Origin: Nostoc linckia z4
Lineage (GTDB): Bacteria; Cyanobacteriota; Cyanobacteriia; Cyanobacteriales; Nostocaceae
Direction of reading: 5' to 3'
Length of the DNA: 64,000 nt
NCBI RefSeq assembly: GCF_002608075.1
Contig: NZ_LAHA01000017.1
Location: 1-64,000 of the forward strand
A model generated the notes under the pieces. The model did no database searches and had not been told where the DNA came from. It worked only from the letters and a program-made list of their open reading frames with translations. The number at the start of each line of letters is the position of its first letter. Position 1 is the stretch's first letter. A program made the translations under genes and the position numbers. This document shows positions 37,411-46,036 of the stretch, piece after piece.

Positions 37411-38472
37411 TTGGTTAAAAAAATAGAGCCGCAAAGTTTCCAGAGCAAGCGACTAGGCACGTACTTGATTGAAGCTGAACTAATTACTCCAGAACAATTA
37501 AACACAGCACTCAAAACACAACAATTGAGTGGTGAGCAGTTAGGAAAAATTCTGGCAACGCATGGTTTTGTTAAGCAGCAAACAATTGAATACTTGATGT
37601 CAAACATTGTATTGCCAGAACGAAATAAAATCTTAAAAAATCAGTCCTACTCAAACAATCGCAAGAGCGATCATCTATCTATAGTTGAGTCAGGTAATTC
37701 TATAAAACCAGAAAATGCGATGGTAGGGTGGCAATCAGCACATCACTTACAAATATATCTTTCTGCTAATAAGACCTTCAAATTTCTGTTGGTAGTTGTA
37801 TTATTATTTGCTGTTGTCAGTCTTATTGCTAATTATAATGTCTATTACCTACCTGATTTTCTGGGAAGGGATCTTTTGAGAATTCTATTCGACCTCAACA
37901 GCGAGGATAATATTCCTACAATTTACTCTGGAACGGCTTTACTTTTTTGTTCTATTCTGACGGAAATCGTCTTTCAAGCTCAGAAATCAGCTAAGAATAA
38001 AGATTCATGGGCGTGGAGAGGGTTATCAATAGTTTTTGCTGGTTTGTCTTTAGACGAATTAATCGGTCTTCATGAAAGACTCACTAAACCATTGGGAGAA
38101 ATGTTTAATACTGGTGGTTTTCTTTACTACGCTTGGGTGATTGGGGGTGCTGTCTTCGTATTTGTATTTTTGCTCGTGTTTGGGCGATTTATCATTCATC
38201 TTCCTAGAAAGACACGACGCTTATTTTTAATTGCTGGGACAGTCTATGTAAGTGGTGCAATTGGTACTGAATTGATAGGGGGATACTATCATTATTACTA
38301 TACCTCAAACAGTATGCTTTATTCCTCAATTACTACTGTAGAAGAGGTGCTAGAGATGCTGGGCGTAATTATTTTTATCTATGCATTGTTATCATACATA
38401 AATTCCAATATGAAAGGTATAGATATAGGAATCCATCTGAATGATGGTAAGAAACAAAACCATAGGAATTAG
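37411..38472 (+). CDS. GspE/PilB N-terminal-like domain fused to a multi-pass membrane protein
   Basis: 353 residues starting at TTG. Residues 13-65 resemble the N-terminal domain of type II secretion/type IV pilus ATPases (RLGTYLIEAELITPEQLN, GEQLGKILATHGFV), a fold that in MshE binds cyclic di-GMP. Residues 122-335 contain about six hydrophobic segments with conserved-looking acidic motifs LDELIGLHE and VEEVLEMLG inside the membrane part. No ATPase domain follows. A membrane protein under c-di-GMP control is an attractive inference, but the key binding residues cannot be assigned with confidence by eye. Confidence 0.75.
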   Translation: MVKKIEPQSFQSKRLGTYLIEAELITPEQLNTALKTQQLSGEQLGKILATHGFVKQQTIEYLMSNIVLPERNKILKNQSYSNNRKSDHLSIVESGNSIKPENAMVGWQSAHHLQIYLSANKTFKFLLVVVLLFAVVSLIANYNVYYLPDFLGRDLLRILFDLNSEDNIPTIYSGTALLFCSILTEIVFQAQKSAKNKDSWAWRGLSIVFAGLSLDELIGLHERLTKPLGEMFNTGGFLYYAWVIGGAVFVFVFLLVFGRFIIHLPRKTRRLFLIAGTVYVSGAIGTELIGGYYHYYYTSNSMLYSSITTVEEVLEMLGVIIFIYALLSYINSNMKGIDIGIHLNDGKKQNHRN

Positions 38473-38817
38473 TTCAATTAACGCTCTACTCCGTTAGAAG
38501 CTGCGAAATTCACAAGCATGGTGCTGATGTACCAAAAATTGTGATGTTGCAAAGACAAATTCAAATAAACTCTGGCTGCTCAATTCAGATACAGGATTGT
38601 TTGTCATTGCAGACATGGAATGATATTATATTTGGCTGAAAACTTACCATTTAGGGGTTAGGGGGAAGAAAAAGGGGTTATAAAAACGGATTTGGGAGTT
38701 TGAGAAAATCAGGATTAGCCCCAGGGCAACTATCTCTCAGTGCGTTAAGCGTTGTCATAACGCGCCCTACTGGACTGACACAGCTAATTTACTGCATTAG
38801 CTGTGTTAGTCCACTAC

Positions 38818-38996
38818 CAATACGGTTCAGATAAGCAGTATGAACTTCCCTTGTAGTTTGGGAAAAAGTTAAGGGCTGAGGGGTAAACAATGTATTTGAA
38901 ACCTTTCCCCTTTACCCTTTCCCCTTTACCCTTCTCTTTCCCCTTTCCCCTTTCCCCTTTACCCTTTCCCCTTTCCCCTTTAACCGAACCGTATTG
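38818..38996. mobile_element. 179-bp miniature element with 11-bp inverted ends and 10-bp target duplication
   Basis: The ends CAATACGGTTC (38818-38828) and GAACCGTATTG (38986-38996) are perfect inverted repeats. Both flanks carry the identical 10-mer AGTCCACTAC (38808-38817 and 38997-39006), the expected footprint of transposition. The interior has no gene and carries a GGGGAAA-type tandem tract. A truncated inverted relative is at 40088-40241. Confidence 0.85.
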
Positions 38997-39146
38997 AGTC
39001 CACTACAACCTAAGCTTTACTTGATAAATCATTTCTAATACCGTTTCTTTGTAAAGCTGCATATATTTACCCCCTAGCTGTCGTACACCACTATGTTTTC
39101 TTTGTAATCACATTTGACGTTTAATCAGGTTGAAATATTTAGTAAA

Positions 39147-39176
39147 GCCCCAGGACTGGGAATTCATTCCTGGGGC
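39147..39176. other. Stem-loop
   Basis: GCCCCAGG and CCTGGGGC (8-bp perfect stem) enclose 14 bases. No T-run follows. Function unknown. Confidence 0.4.
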
Positions 39177-39439
39177 AGTTATACCTGACCACCTTTACCT
39201 TTTTAATGTAAAAATCTTGTGGTTATAAAAGTTTGAAAAGACATATCTATCCGTATTTTGTCTAAATAAAATTAAACTTAAATTGATATTTGATGTTATT
39301 ATTATCCATTTTTAAAAAACTAACAATTTTTCTTTTGATATCATTACAAAAGCGAATCATGGTATTTTTAAACTCAAAGATACAATTCAAGTAATTATGT
39401 CTATTATTTTCAAGTGAGGCACTTGATTTTTAGAAGACG

Positions 39440-39535
39440 ATCGTTAAAAATAAAAATATCATGATTCATACATGATTGTAGCCGAAAAAAGTGACAGAAG
39501 CCCTTACTAAAGTCCGTGAATGCGGACTTTTTTTT
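39440..39535 (+). ncRNA. Possible small RNA ending in an intrinsic terminator
   Basis: A strong terminator (AAGTCCG/CGGACTT stem plus eight Ts, 39510-39535) has no protein gene upstream on the plus strand within 1 kb. The 70 bases before it are gene-free and include a CATGATTCATACATGATT direct repeat. A short transcript ending here is the simplest reading; the 5' end is a guess. Confidence 0.4.
39510..39535 (+). terminator. Rho-independent terminator without an upstream gene
   Basis: A seven-base stem AAGTCCG with CGGACTT, a six-base loop TGAATG, then a run of eight Ts. Confidence 0.8.
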
Positions 39536-39789
39536 GTATTTATATCTGATTCATCTCAATCATTTTCGTGCCTACAGGTTGTATAAATGCGTATTTAAGA
39601 GTTATTTAACTAAATTTTTTTGATGAATGATACAGAAAAATAAATTGATTAGTCTTTTATTTTCAATATTTTAAGTCTATATATTTTATTGTTTGCAAAT
39701 AAATGATGCTATGAAGTGGGACTAGGATTTTTATATCTCAATACGCTTGGTGTTAAGGCTAAAACTCTTGGTCAAATTCAATTTTTTTA

Positions 39790-39897
39790 ACGTAGACGCG
39801 TAGCGGCTTGCCGCAGGCTACCGCCAAGGACGCATTCGCGCAGCGTCTCGTCAGAGAAGGACGCAAAGAGAAGAAAGAAAGAAAGAAAGAAAGAAAG
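39790..39897. repeat. Palindromic repeat plus GAAA tetranucleotide array
   Basis: GCGTAGCGGCTTGCCGCAGGCTACCGC-like palindromic sequence and ACGCATTCGCGCAGCGTCTCG, both common dispersed cyanobacterial repeats, are followed by six or seven GAAA units at 39873-39897. Confidence 0.7.
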
Positions 39898-40087
39898 GCT
39901 TAACTGAACTGTATTGTTTTATATCTAAGTTTTATGACCACTGTGAAAAATCTTTTTTCTGAAAATGCTATATGTTAAAAACTCCTCACCCTATAAATAA
40001 AAACATAATTAAACATAACTATAAGAATTACGTCTAAATATCTCACATTAGACAATTTTGTGAAAATATTATTTGCTTTTTTCAAAG

Positions 40088-40241
40088 AAAAAGGGGGAAG
40101 GGGGAAGGGGGAAAGGGGAAGGGGGAAAGGGGAAGGGGGAAAGGGGAAGGGGAAAGGTTTCAAACACATCGTTTACCCCTCAGCCCTTAAGCTTTTCCCA
40201 GACCACAACGGAAGTTCATACTGCTTATCCGAACCGTATTG
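40088..40241. repeat. Truncated inverted copy of the 38818-38996 element
   Basis: Reading the minus strand from 40241, CAATACGGTTCGGATAAGC matches the left end and interior of the 179-bp element through GGGCTGAGGGGTAAAC and a GGGGAAA tract. The other inverted end is missing; the tract (about 40092-40157) runs out into unique DNA. Confidence 0.75.
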
Positions 40242-40413
40242 CTCGTACTCGCCCTTCATTTGCTTCCACTGAGAAACTTTCTTACCCAAACAGTATTAAT
40301 GCATATTTTAAGAAATATAACGTTATGTTAAAATTATTAACGGGTCAGGAGCCGATGGAAACACGCATCTGGCAAAAGGCCGATTTATTCAACATTCCCA
40401 CAGAACTTACAAA

Positions 40414-41064
40414 ATGATTTTATCGATTCGTCCCGATCTAACTTCTGCCGATCAGAGACTGTCATCTTTAGTGGTTGAAGAACAGCAGACTGTGACAGAA
40501 GCCGAAATGATGCAGGCTGTACGTACTTTGTTGATTGGATTAGGAGAAGATCCAGACCGCGAAGGACTCAAAGATACTCCAAAAAGACTGATGAAAGCTT
40601 TGCAGTTTCTGACAAAAGGATACCATGAGTCTTTGGATGAACTGCTAAATGGAGCAGTTTTTACAGAAGATGCTCATGAAATGGTTTTAGTTCGGGACAT
40701 CGATATTTTCAGTTCCTGCGAACATCATATCTTGCCGATTATTGGCCGTGCCCATGTTGCTTACATTCCCAATGGTAAAGTTATAGGTCTATCAAAGATT
40801 GCCCGTATTTGCGAGATGTATGCACGACGTTTACAAGTGCAAGAACGTCTAACAGCGCAAATTGCTGATGCATTGCAAGGATTACTCAAACCCCAAGGGG
40901 TTGCAGTGGTGATAGAAGCAACCCATATGTGTATGGTAATGCGCGGTGTGCAAAAACCTGGTTCTTGGACTGTTACTAGTGCAATGCGTGGTGTTTTTGC
41001 TGAGGATGAGCGGACTCGTCAGGAGTTTATGAATCTGGTACGGCACAATTCTAATTTTGGTTAG
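40414..41064 (+). CDS. folE: GTP cyclohydrolase I
   Basis: 216 residues. It converts GTP to 7,8-dihydroneopterin triphosphate, the first step to folate, pteridines and queuosine-type compounds. It has zinc ligands in [10 protein letters not shown] and in THMCMVMRG, the active-site block [23 protein letters not shown], and a C-terminal SAMRGVF block. A GTP cyclohydrolase I decamer is expected. A 30-codon open frame starting at ATG 40325 ends in a TGA that overlaps this ATG (ATGA), so a translated leader is possible. Length is normal. Confidence 0.95.
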   Translation: MILSIRPDLTSADQRLSSLVVEEQQTVTEAEMMQAVRTLLIGLGEDPDREGLKDTPKRLMKALQFLTKGYHESLDELLNGAVFTEDAHEMVLVRDIDIFSSCEHHILPIIGRAHVAYIPNGKVIGLSKIARICEMYARRLQVQERLTAQIADALQGLLKPQGVAVVIEATHMCMVMRGVQKPGSWTVTSAMRGVFAEDERTRQEFMNLVRHNSNFG

Positions 41065-41120
41065 ATATGGCGGGGAAGGCAATAGGGAGTTGCCTATTGC
41101 CTGTTTGGCTACTATGCTAA

Positions 41121-44018
41121 TCATTCGGGTCTTAAATCATTGGATAATTCCACAATGCCTCTAGATCCATCAATTCGTACTCGTTGACCATCTTGCAAAA
41201 GCCATGTAGCACCGCGAACATCCATGATTGCGGGAATGCCATACTCACGTGCAACGATCGCACCATGAGAAAGTCGTCCGCCAGCTTCGGCAATTAATCC
41301 TCCAGCCCTTAATAACAAGGGTGCCCAGCCGGAATCTGTGTAAGGTACTACTAAAATCGTATCGCGATTGATTTCTGGAACCTCTTGTAAATTTCGTAAC
41401 ACCTTTACTCTGCCTTCGACCTGCCCGTGACTAGCTCCAATGCCTTGTAAAATTTGGTCAGAGTAAAGAGCGGAGGGTGCTAAGGGATGAGGCGGTGTAT
41501 TACCGTAGACTACAAAGGGTACTTGAGTAATTTCGCTATCTTGGGCGAATTGCGATCGCCTAAATTCCACTAACTCAACCAAGTGTTCAACTAAGGCTGA
41601 ATCTTCACCCGCCACTAAACGCCGCACTTCATCAAAGTCTAGAAAAAAGATATCGTCTGTTTTCTTCAATAAACCAGACTTTAACCAAATCTTTTCTAAA
41701 GCAACGAAAGACCAACGCAATTCAGCCAAAAGCCTGGAATAAACTTCGGTGACTCGTCCTTTGATATCCACACGCCGCTGGACAAATCCACGTTTGCGGG
41801 TACGGAAAAAGATGTTATTGTTCGTATTTTTACCGCCTGCTTGTAGTTCGTTTCCTTGGATTAACTGCACAAACATCTGTTCGATCAGTTGGGGATTCTC
41901 TCGCCAAGTGGGAACGGAAATATCAGTTCCCACTTCACTTAAATAGCCATAGTCCTGAAGTAATTCGTCAAATTCTTGGAGGATTTTTTTGCCTTTGGGG
42001 GTTTGGTTTAACTCGTCAAATACCTGCTGTGGTTCGCAGGTAGATAATATCTCCTTAGCATCTGCGGCGATGGCAGTTAGCGATCGCAATGCTGCTACCT
42101 CTGGGGTGACGCTGCGATCGATTTGCTTATCCTTCACTCGAAAAATCGACTGTCTTAAGGCAGCACTCAAGGGAGCTAAAATGCTGTAGTACGTCCCTCG
42201 CCGCAGTAATTCTAAAATTAAGTCAATTCTTACCAACAGCTGCGGTGCTTCAAATTGATTGATATCTTCCTGCGCCAACTGCGACAACCCAGGAATGAAC
42301 AGTTTGTAATAATCCTGTTTGAAGTCTTTTTCTAAACTTAACTCTTGTTTGAGCAACCTCCCTAGTCCTGGTAAATTCTCCCAAGTGGACTTCCAAGAAG
42401 GCTTACTGAGTTTTGCTCCCCTGGTTAAAAACTCCAGACTTTCCGGCGGCAATCCCATGCGGATAAAAATATCTCCTAAGAGAGATGCATTAAAGTAAGC
42501 TCTCGAATAATGCAGAGTTGCAGTTTCAGTGAAATCTAACCCTGAAGCACGTTCCCCCAAAACTAAAGTAAAAAGTTCCCCCCAAACTCCACAAGTTAAG
42601 GGACGATTAATCGACCATGTTAAGGGGTGAATGACTCCCGGAATAACTTCGGCGGCGATTTTTTGTGTCCAGATAGGTAGCAAAGTGGTGATTGGTCGAG
42701 ACTGCAATACCCAAAGAGTTTGACCGTCGTAACTCCATTCGATATCTTGAGGAGTGCCGTTGTAACGTTTTTCTAATCGGTAAGCTAAATATGCAACTTG
42801 CTTGATTAATGCTTGTGGAACTCGTCCTTCACCTTCCAATTGTACCGAAGAAGAATTTTCACTCTCAAAAACAAAAGCCCGATATTGTTCTGGTGTGACT
42901 TTTCCGGAAACCACTTGTGTGGGGCTACCTGGGAGGGCTTCAATAATAATGGCATCACCTTGCTGGGTAATGGGATCGCGGCTGAAAGCTACGCCAGAAA
43001 ACACACTCTGGACTTGTTGTTGAATCAGCACCGCCATTGCTGTTTCATTTAAACCGCGATCGCGCCGATATTGTACAGCAGATGGATGATTGTAGGAAGC
43101 TTTGACTTCAGCGATCGCTTGCTGTAACTCCTGGGGACTGGTAACATTTAAAACTGTTTTATACTGCCCAGCCGCAGAAGCGAGTTCTGAATCTTCGCCA
43201 ATGGCAGAAGAACGCACCACCAAAGGAGATAATTCTGATGGCTGGAGAAATTCTGTCAACAGTTCTGGATCTTCATCAATGGGAGCAAGTACCCATCCCT
43301 TTGGTACTGAATAACCCCAGCGCTTAATTTGAGATAACGTAGCAGCTTTTTCGCCGACGATGGCAGCATCTAACTCTTCATCTAAAGAAACCATTGCTCG
43401 ATCCCCGCGTAAAAATTCCAACATTGCTTGCGATTCTGTCTGTGCTTCTTCAGCAGGCAGATTCATATCATCAGGAATTTTTGTATAAATCCAAGCCATT
43501 AGACAAGCTAAAACAACAGCCGCAAGCATTTTGGGGACATCGCTGAGGTGCAAAAGCGTCACAAACAAAGGAAACAGTAGCAAAACCCCAAATTTCACTA
43601 CATGTCTGGAATGCATAACAGAAAAGCTAATGCCCGCAAAGAAAAAGACAAATATTGCCACCAGTGGGTCGTGTACGACAAATCCCCAGACAACATTTGT
43701 CGTACCTGCCCCTCTGCCTATCCAGTATCTACCGATTACCAGAGCAATGAGGGCGACTATTTCCCAGAAAGAGCCTTCTGGAAAAAAAGCGCGGCACAGT
43801 AAAACTGCTGCAATGCCTTTAAAAGCTTCTGACAAAACTGCCAGAATCCCAACGAGTGTACCCCCATGATAAAAAGCCGCAGATACACTGATGTTTCCTG
43901 TACCAAGTTGTGATAGACGCTTACGCTTGAGGGTGTAAGTAATCCATTCAATCAGCGGCAATCCGCCCAAAAGGGGACAGACAATTAAGATAACTAAGAT
44001 AGCCCAAAGTTCAAACAT
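41121..44018 (-). CDS. PlsY-like acyltransferase domain fused to PEP synthase-like phosphotransferase
   Basis: 965 residues. Residues 1-190 are a multi-pass membrane domain with PlsY motifs (GTGNISVSAAFYHGG and the EAFKGIAA block), as in acyl-phosphate:glycerol-3-phosphate acyltransferases. Residues 210-470 resemble the ATP-binding N-terminal domain of PEP synthase/pyruvate phosphate dikinase (VVRSSAIGEDSELASAAGQY, QDIEWSYDGQTLWVLQSRP). The C-terminal 870-955 is the swivelling phosphohistidine domain, with the histidine in GGRLSHGAIVAREYGIPAI. The PEP/pyruvate-binding C-terminal barrel of true PEP synthases is absent, as in rifampicin phosphotransferase-like proteins. The substrate is unknown; a membrane-lipid phosphotransfer is conceivable. 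Confidence 0.88.
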   Translation of the reverse strand: MFELWAILVILIVCPLLGGLPLIEWITYTLKRKRLSQLGTGNISVSAAFYHGGTLVGILAVLSEAFKGIAAVLLCRAFFPEGSFWEIVALIALVIGRYWIGRGAGTTNVVWGFVVHDPLVAIFVFFFAGISFSVMHSRHVVKFGVLLLFPLFVTLLHLSDVPKMLAAVVLACLMAWIYTKIPDDMNLPAEEAQTESQAMLEFLRGDRAMVSLDEELDAAIVGEKAATLSQIKRWGYSVPKGWVLAPIDEDPELLTEFLQPSELSPLVVRSSAIGEDSELASAAGQYKTVLNVTSPQELQQAIAEVKASYNHPSAVQYRRDRGLNETAMAVLIQQQVQSVFSGVAFSRDPITQQGDAIIIEALPGSPTQVVSGKVTPEQYRAFVFESENSSSVQLEGEGRVPQALIKQVAYLAYRLEKRYNGTPQDIEWSYDGQTLWVLQSRPITTLLPIWTQKIAAEVIPGVIHPLTWSINRPLTCGVWGELFTLVLGERASGLDFTETATLHYSRAYFNASLLGDIFIRMGLPPESLEFLTRGAKLSKPSWKSTWENLPGLGRLLKQELSLEKDFKQDYYKLFIPGLSQLAQEDINQFEAPQLLVRIDLILELLRRGTYYSILAPLSAALRQSIFRVKDKQIDRSVTPEVAALRSLTAIAADAKEILSTCEPQQVFDELNQTPKGKKILQEFDELLQDYGYLSEVGTDISVPTWRENPQLIEQMFVQLIQGNELQAGGKNTNNNIFFRTRKRGFVQRRVDIKGRVTEVYSRLLAELRWSFVALEKIWLKSGLLKKTDDIFFLDFDEVRRLVAGEDSALVEHLVELVEFRRSQFAQDSEITQVPFVVYGNTPPHPLAPSALYSDQILQGIGASHGQVEGRVKVLRNLQEVPEINRDTILVVPYTDSGWAPLLLRAGGLIAEAGGRLSHGAIVAREYGIPAIMDVRGATWLLQDGQRVRIDGSRGIVELSNDLRPE

Positions 44019-44441
44019 TTTGGATTGTGGATTTTAGATTAAATTTGCCATCTAAAATCTCAAATCTCAACTCTAAAATTTTTATGAAATTTTGATGGTT
44101 ATCAAGGGACTTTGAACAAAAGCAATTCAGGAGCCAGAATTCACAACTCAAGAGAATATTTGATGAATGAATCGACCAATTATACTAGACTTCGTATACG
44201 CACAGGATATTTGAAAGTTTCTCAAGTACACAAGCTCACTTTTCAAGCCAAGAGAGACTTTCAGTTCAGAAATATTATATTGTTAACCGTTGACCGTTAA
44301 TAGTTCACAGTTAACAGTCAACCACTATCTATTGTTATTTTTTCCAGTTTTTTGATTTTTAAATTCTGTATTTTTTCTTAAGAACACTTGGCTAAGACGG
44401 AGGTCGTTTTTGCCAAGTGTTCTTTTAGCCTAATGATGATT
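44019..44441. other. Spacer with GTTAAC repeat and hairpin
   Basis: 423 bp without a supported gene. Near 44283-44325 is a GTTGACCGTTAATAGTTCAC-type short repeat, and at 44381-44426 a strong hairpin. A 62-residue open frame at 44112-44300 looks random. Confidence 0.55.
44381..44426 (+). terminator. Strong hairpin, possible bidirectional terminator
   Basis: AGAACACTTGGC (44381-44392) pairs perfectly with GCCAAGTGTTCT (44412-44423), followed by TTT on the plus strand. It lies 15 bp past the stop of the 38-residue membrane protein gene on the minus strand; there the T-run is weak. Confidence 0.6.
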
Positions 44442-44558
44442 TTAGTTTATCGCATAGGCGGCTTGAAGCGCCCAAACGATCAGAGCAGCGATCGACCCTA
44501 GAAGCAGCACGGTAGAGATAGTGACTACTTTTGGGGAATCTGCTCCCTCAAACTTCAT
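44442..44558 (-). CDS. 38-residue single-pass membrane protein
   Basis: The frame starts MKFEGADSPKVVTISTVL and ends ALQAAYAIN. It has a polar, acidic N-terminal tail of about ten residues and one hydrophobic helix of about 22 residues ending in a short polar tail. GAGGA lies 5 bases before the ATG, and a strong hairpin follows the stop, which together support a real gene. Its size and shape resemble accessory subunits of photosystems, cytochrome b6f or NDH-1, but I recognise none of those, so the function is left open. Confidence 0.65.
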   Translation of the reverse strand: MKFEGADSPKVVTISTVLLLGSIAALIVWALQAAYAIN

Positions 44559-44963
44559 AATTCCTCGATTTAAGTCGGACACAGTTTTGTAATCCTCCTC
44601 TGTGACGGCATGAAATATTTGTCCGTTTTGATTGTAGTCGTTATATTGGCGGATAACGTTAAATTTCCAATACTATTTTGTTTAAACTTTGCAACTTTTC
44701 CATCGCCATAATTACTTACTTCTAGAGATGGAGGGGTGTAGTTTATACAAAATGGGGAGATAGGGAGATGGGGAGATGGGGGAGACAAGGGAGACAAGGA
44801 GAGAAGTCTGAGCGGAGGTTTCCGACCATCAGAACTTCGGAGAGAAAGATTGCTACCTTGTCTACCTTGTCCTCTTCCCATCCCCAATGCCCAATGCCCA
44901 ATGCCCCATGCCCAATGCCCAATGCCCAATGCCCAATATCTAATAACAAAGGACTAATGATTA
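44559..44963. repeat. Repeat-rich spacer with CCCAATG array
   Basis: 405 bp. 44755-44785 carries GGGGAGATAGGGAGATGGGG units and 44884-44937 about seven CCCAATG-type heptamers, with CCCCATG variants. No gene is supported; the frames that cross it are repeat artefacts. Confidence 0.75.
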
Positions 44964-45935
44964 ATGCTGAAAATATTAATGTTTATAATTTTGGTGGTGG
45001 TTGTGGTGTTGGAGATCGGATTGCGATCGCTGTTTGGGTTTGGTAATCCCCTGATTTATGTTGCTGATGAGCAAATCGGTTATCTATTGGCTCCTAATCA
45101 GCGTACCCGTCGTTTTGGTAATCGCATTGAAATTAATCAATATTCTATGCGCGGTGATGCCATTGCTAAGATACCTGCACCTTCGACGCTGCGAGTCCTA
45201 CTTTTAGGCGATTCCATTGCTAACGGCGGTTGGTGGACGGATCGAGATAATACAATATCTAGCTTGATGATGCGTTCCTTGGCATTAGCTACTAACAGTA
45301 ATTATCAGCAAGTAGAAGTGCTAAATGCTTCAGCTAATTCTTGGGGGCCGAGAAATGAATTAGCTTATTTACAAAAATTTGGCAATTTTAATGCTCAGGT
45401 AATAGTATTACTAATTAATACTGATGATTTATTTGCTACTGCTCCTAGTTCTTTACAAGTGGGACGCGATCGCAACTATCCAGATAGAAAACCATCCTTG
45501 GCATTGATAGAAGTTTGGCAGCGTTATCTCACGAAGCAAAAGCCAATTCCAGAGATGAAAGCAATTCATAATGAAGCGGGCGATCGCGTCGGGATTAATC
45601 TGGACGCTATTGGTAAAATTCAAGAATTAAGTCGCCAAAATCATAGCGAATTTTTGTTGGTCATGACTCCCTTGTTACGAGAAATTGGCGAACCAGGTTC
45701 TCGCGATTATGAAATCAAAGCACGTCAGCGCTTGAGCGATTTTGCTCAAACCCAACAAATTCAATATATCGATTTTTTACCGATATTTAATTCCAATTCT
45801 GAAGTAAAAACTTTGTTTCACGACCACATTCACCTTAACTTTAAAGGCAATGAATTTGTCAGTGAAATTATAGAGCGATCGCTTTTAGAAATTTTAAATC
45901 AGCCCCATTCCAACCTTTTAAATTCTCAATCCTGA
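44964..45935 (+). CDS. SGNH/GDSL-type hydrolase with N-terminal membrane anchor
   Basis: 323 residues. The first 20 residues are a hydrophobic anchor or signal (MFIILVVVVVLEIG). The SGNH block I motif LLLGDSIANGG with nucleophile serine is near residue 83, and the last catalytic Asp/His block FHDHIHLNFKGNEF is near 295. Between them NASANSWGPRNEL fits the family's asparagine block. Such enzymes are esterases or O-acyl hydrolases on envelope glycans or lipids. It stands alone and converges on the fibrillin-like gene, with a TGAATTC repeat between them. Confidence 0.82.
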   Translation: MLKILMFIILVVVVVLEIGLRSLFGFGNPLIYVADEQIGYLLAPNQRTRRFGNRIEINQYSMRGDAIAKIPAPSTLRVLLLGDSIANGGWWTDRDNTISSLMMRSLALATNSNYQQVEVLNASANSWGPRNELAYLQKFGNFNAQVIVLLINTDDLFATAPSSLQVGRDRNYPDRKPSLALIEVWQRYLTKQKPIPEMKAIHNEAGDRVGINLDAIGKIQELSRQNHSEFLLVMTPLLREIGEPGSRDYEIKARQRLSDFAQTQQIQYIDFLPIFNSNSEVKTLFHDHIHLNFKGNEFVSEIIERSLLEILNQPHSNLLNSQS

Positions 45936-46034
45936 ATTCTGAATCCTGACTTCTGAATTCTGACTTCTGAATTCTCAATCCTGAATCCTGACTTCTGAAT
46001 CCTGACTTCTGAATTCTGAATTCTGAATTCTGAT
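45927..46034. repeat. TGAATTC/TGAATCC tandem array
   Basis: About 14 degenerate heptamers (CTGAATT, CTGAATC, CTGACTT) fill the spacer between two convergent genes; the array begins inside the last codons of the SGNH hydrolase gene. Confidence 0.85.
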
Positions 46035-46036
46035 TT

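Larger units (their letters stand above)
38473..40413. other. 1.9-kb gene-free region with mobile repeats and a possible small RNA
   Basis: No convincing protein gene. It holds a 179-bp element (38818-38996), a hairpin GCCCCAGG/CCTGGGGC (39147-39176), an intrinsic terminator (39510-39535), a GTAGCGGCTTGCCGCAGGCTAC-type palindrome and GAAA array (39790-39897), and a truncated second element copy (40088-40241). Confidence 0.6.

Noticed and set aside
40073-40324. Open frame before folE
   Set aside because: Its first part is GGGGAAA tandem repeat and part of a truncated element; only the last 30 codons are worth noting.
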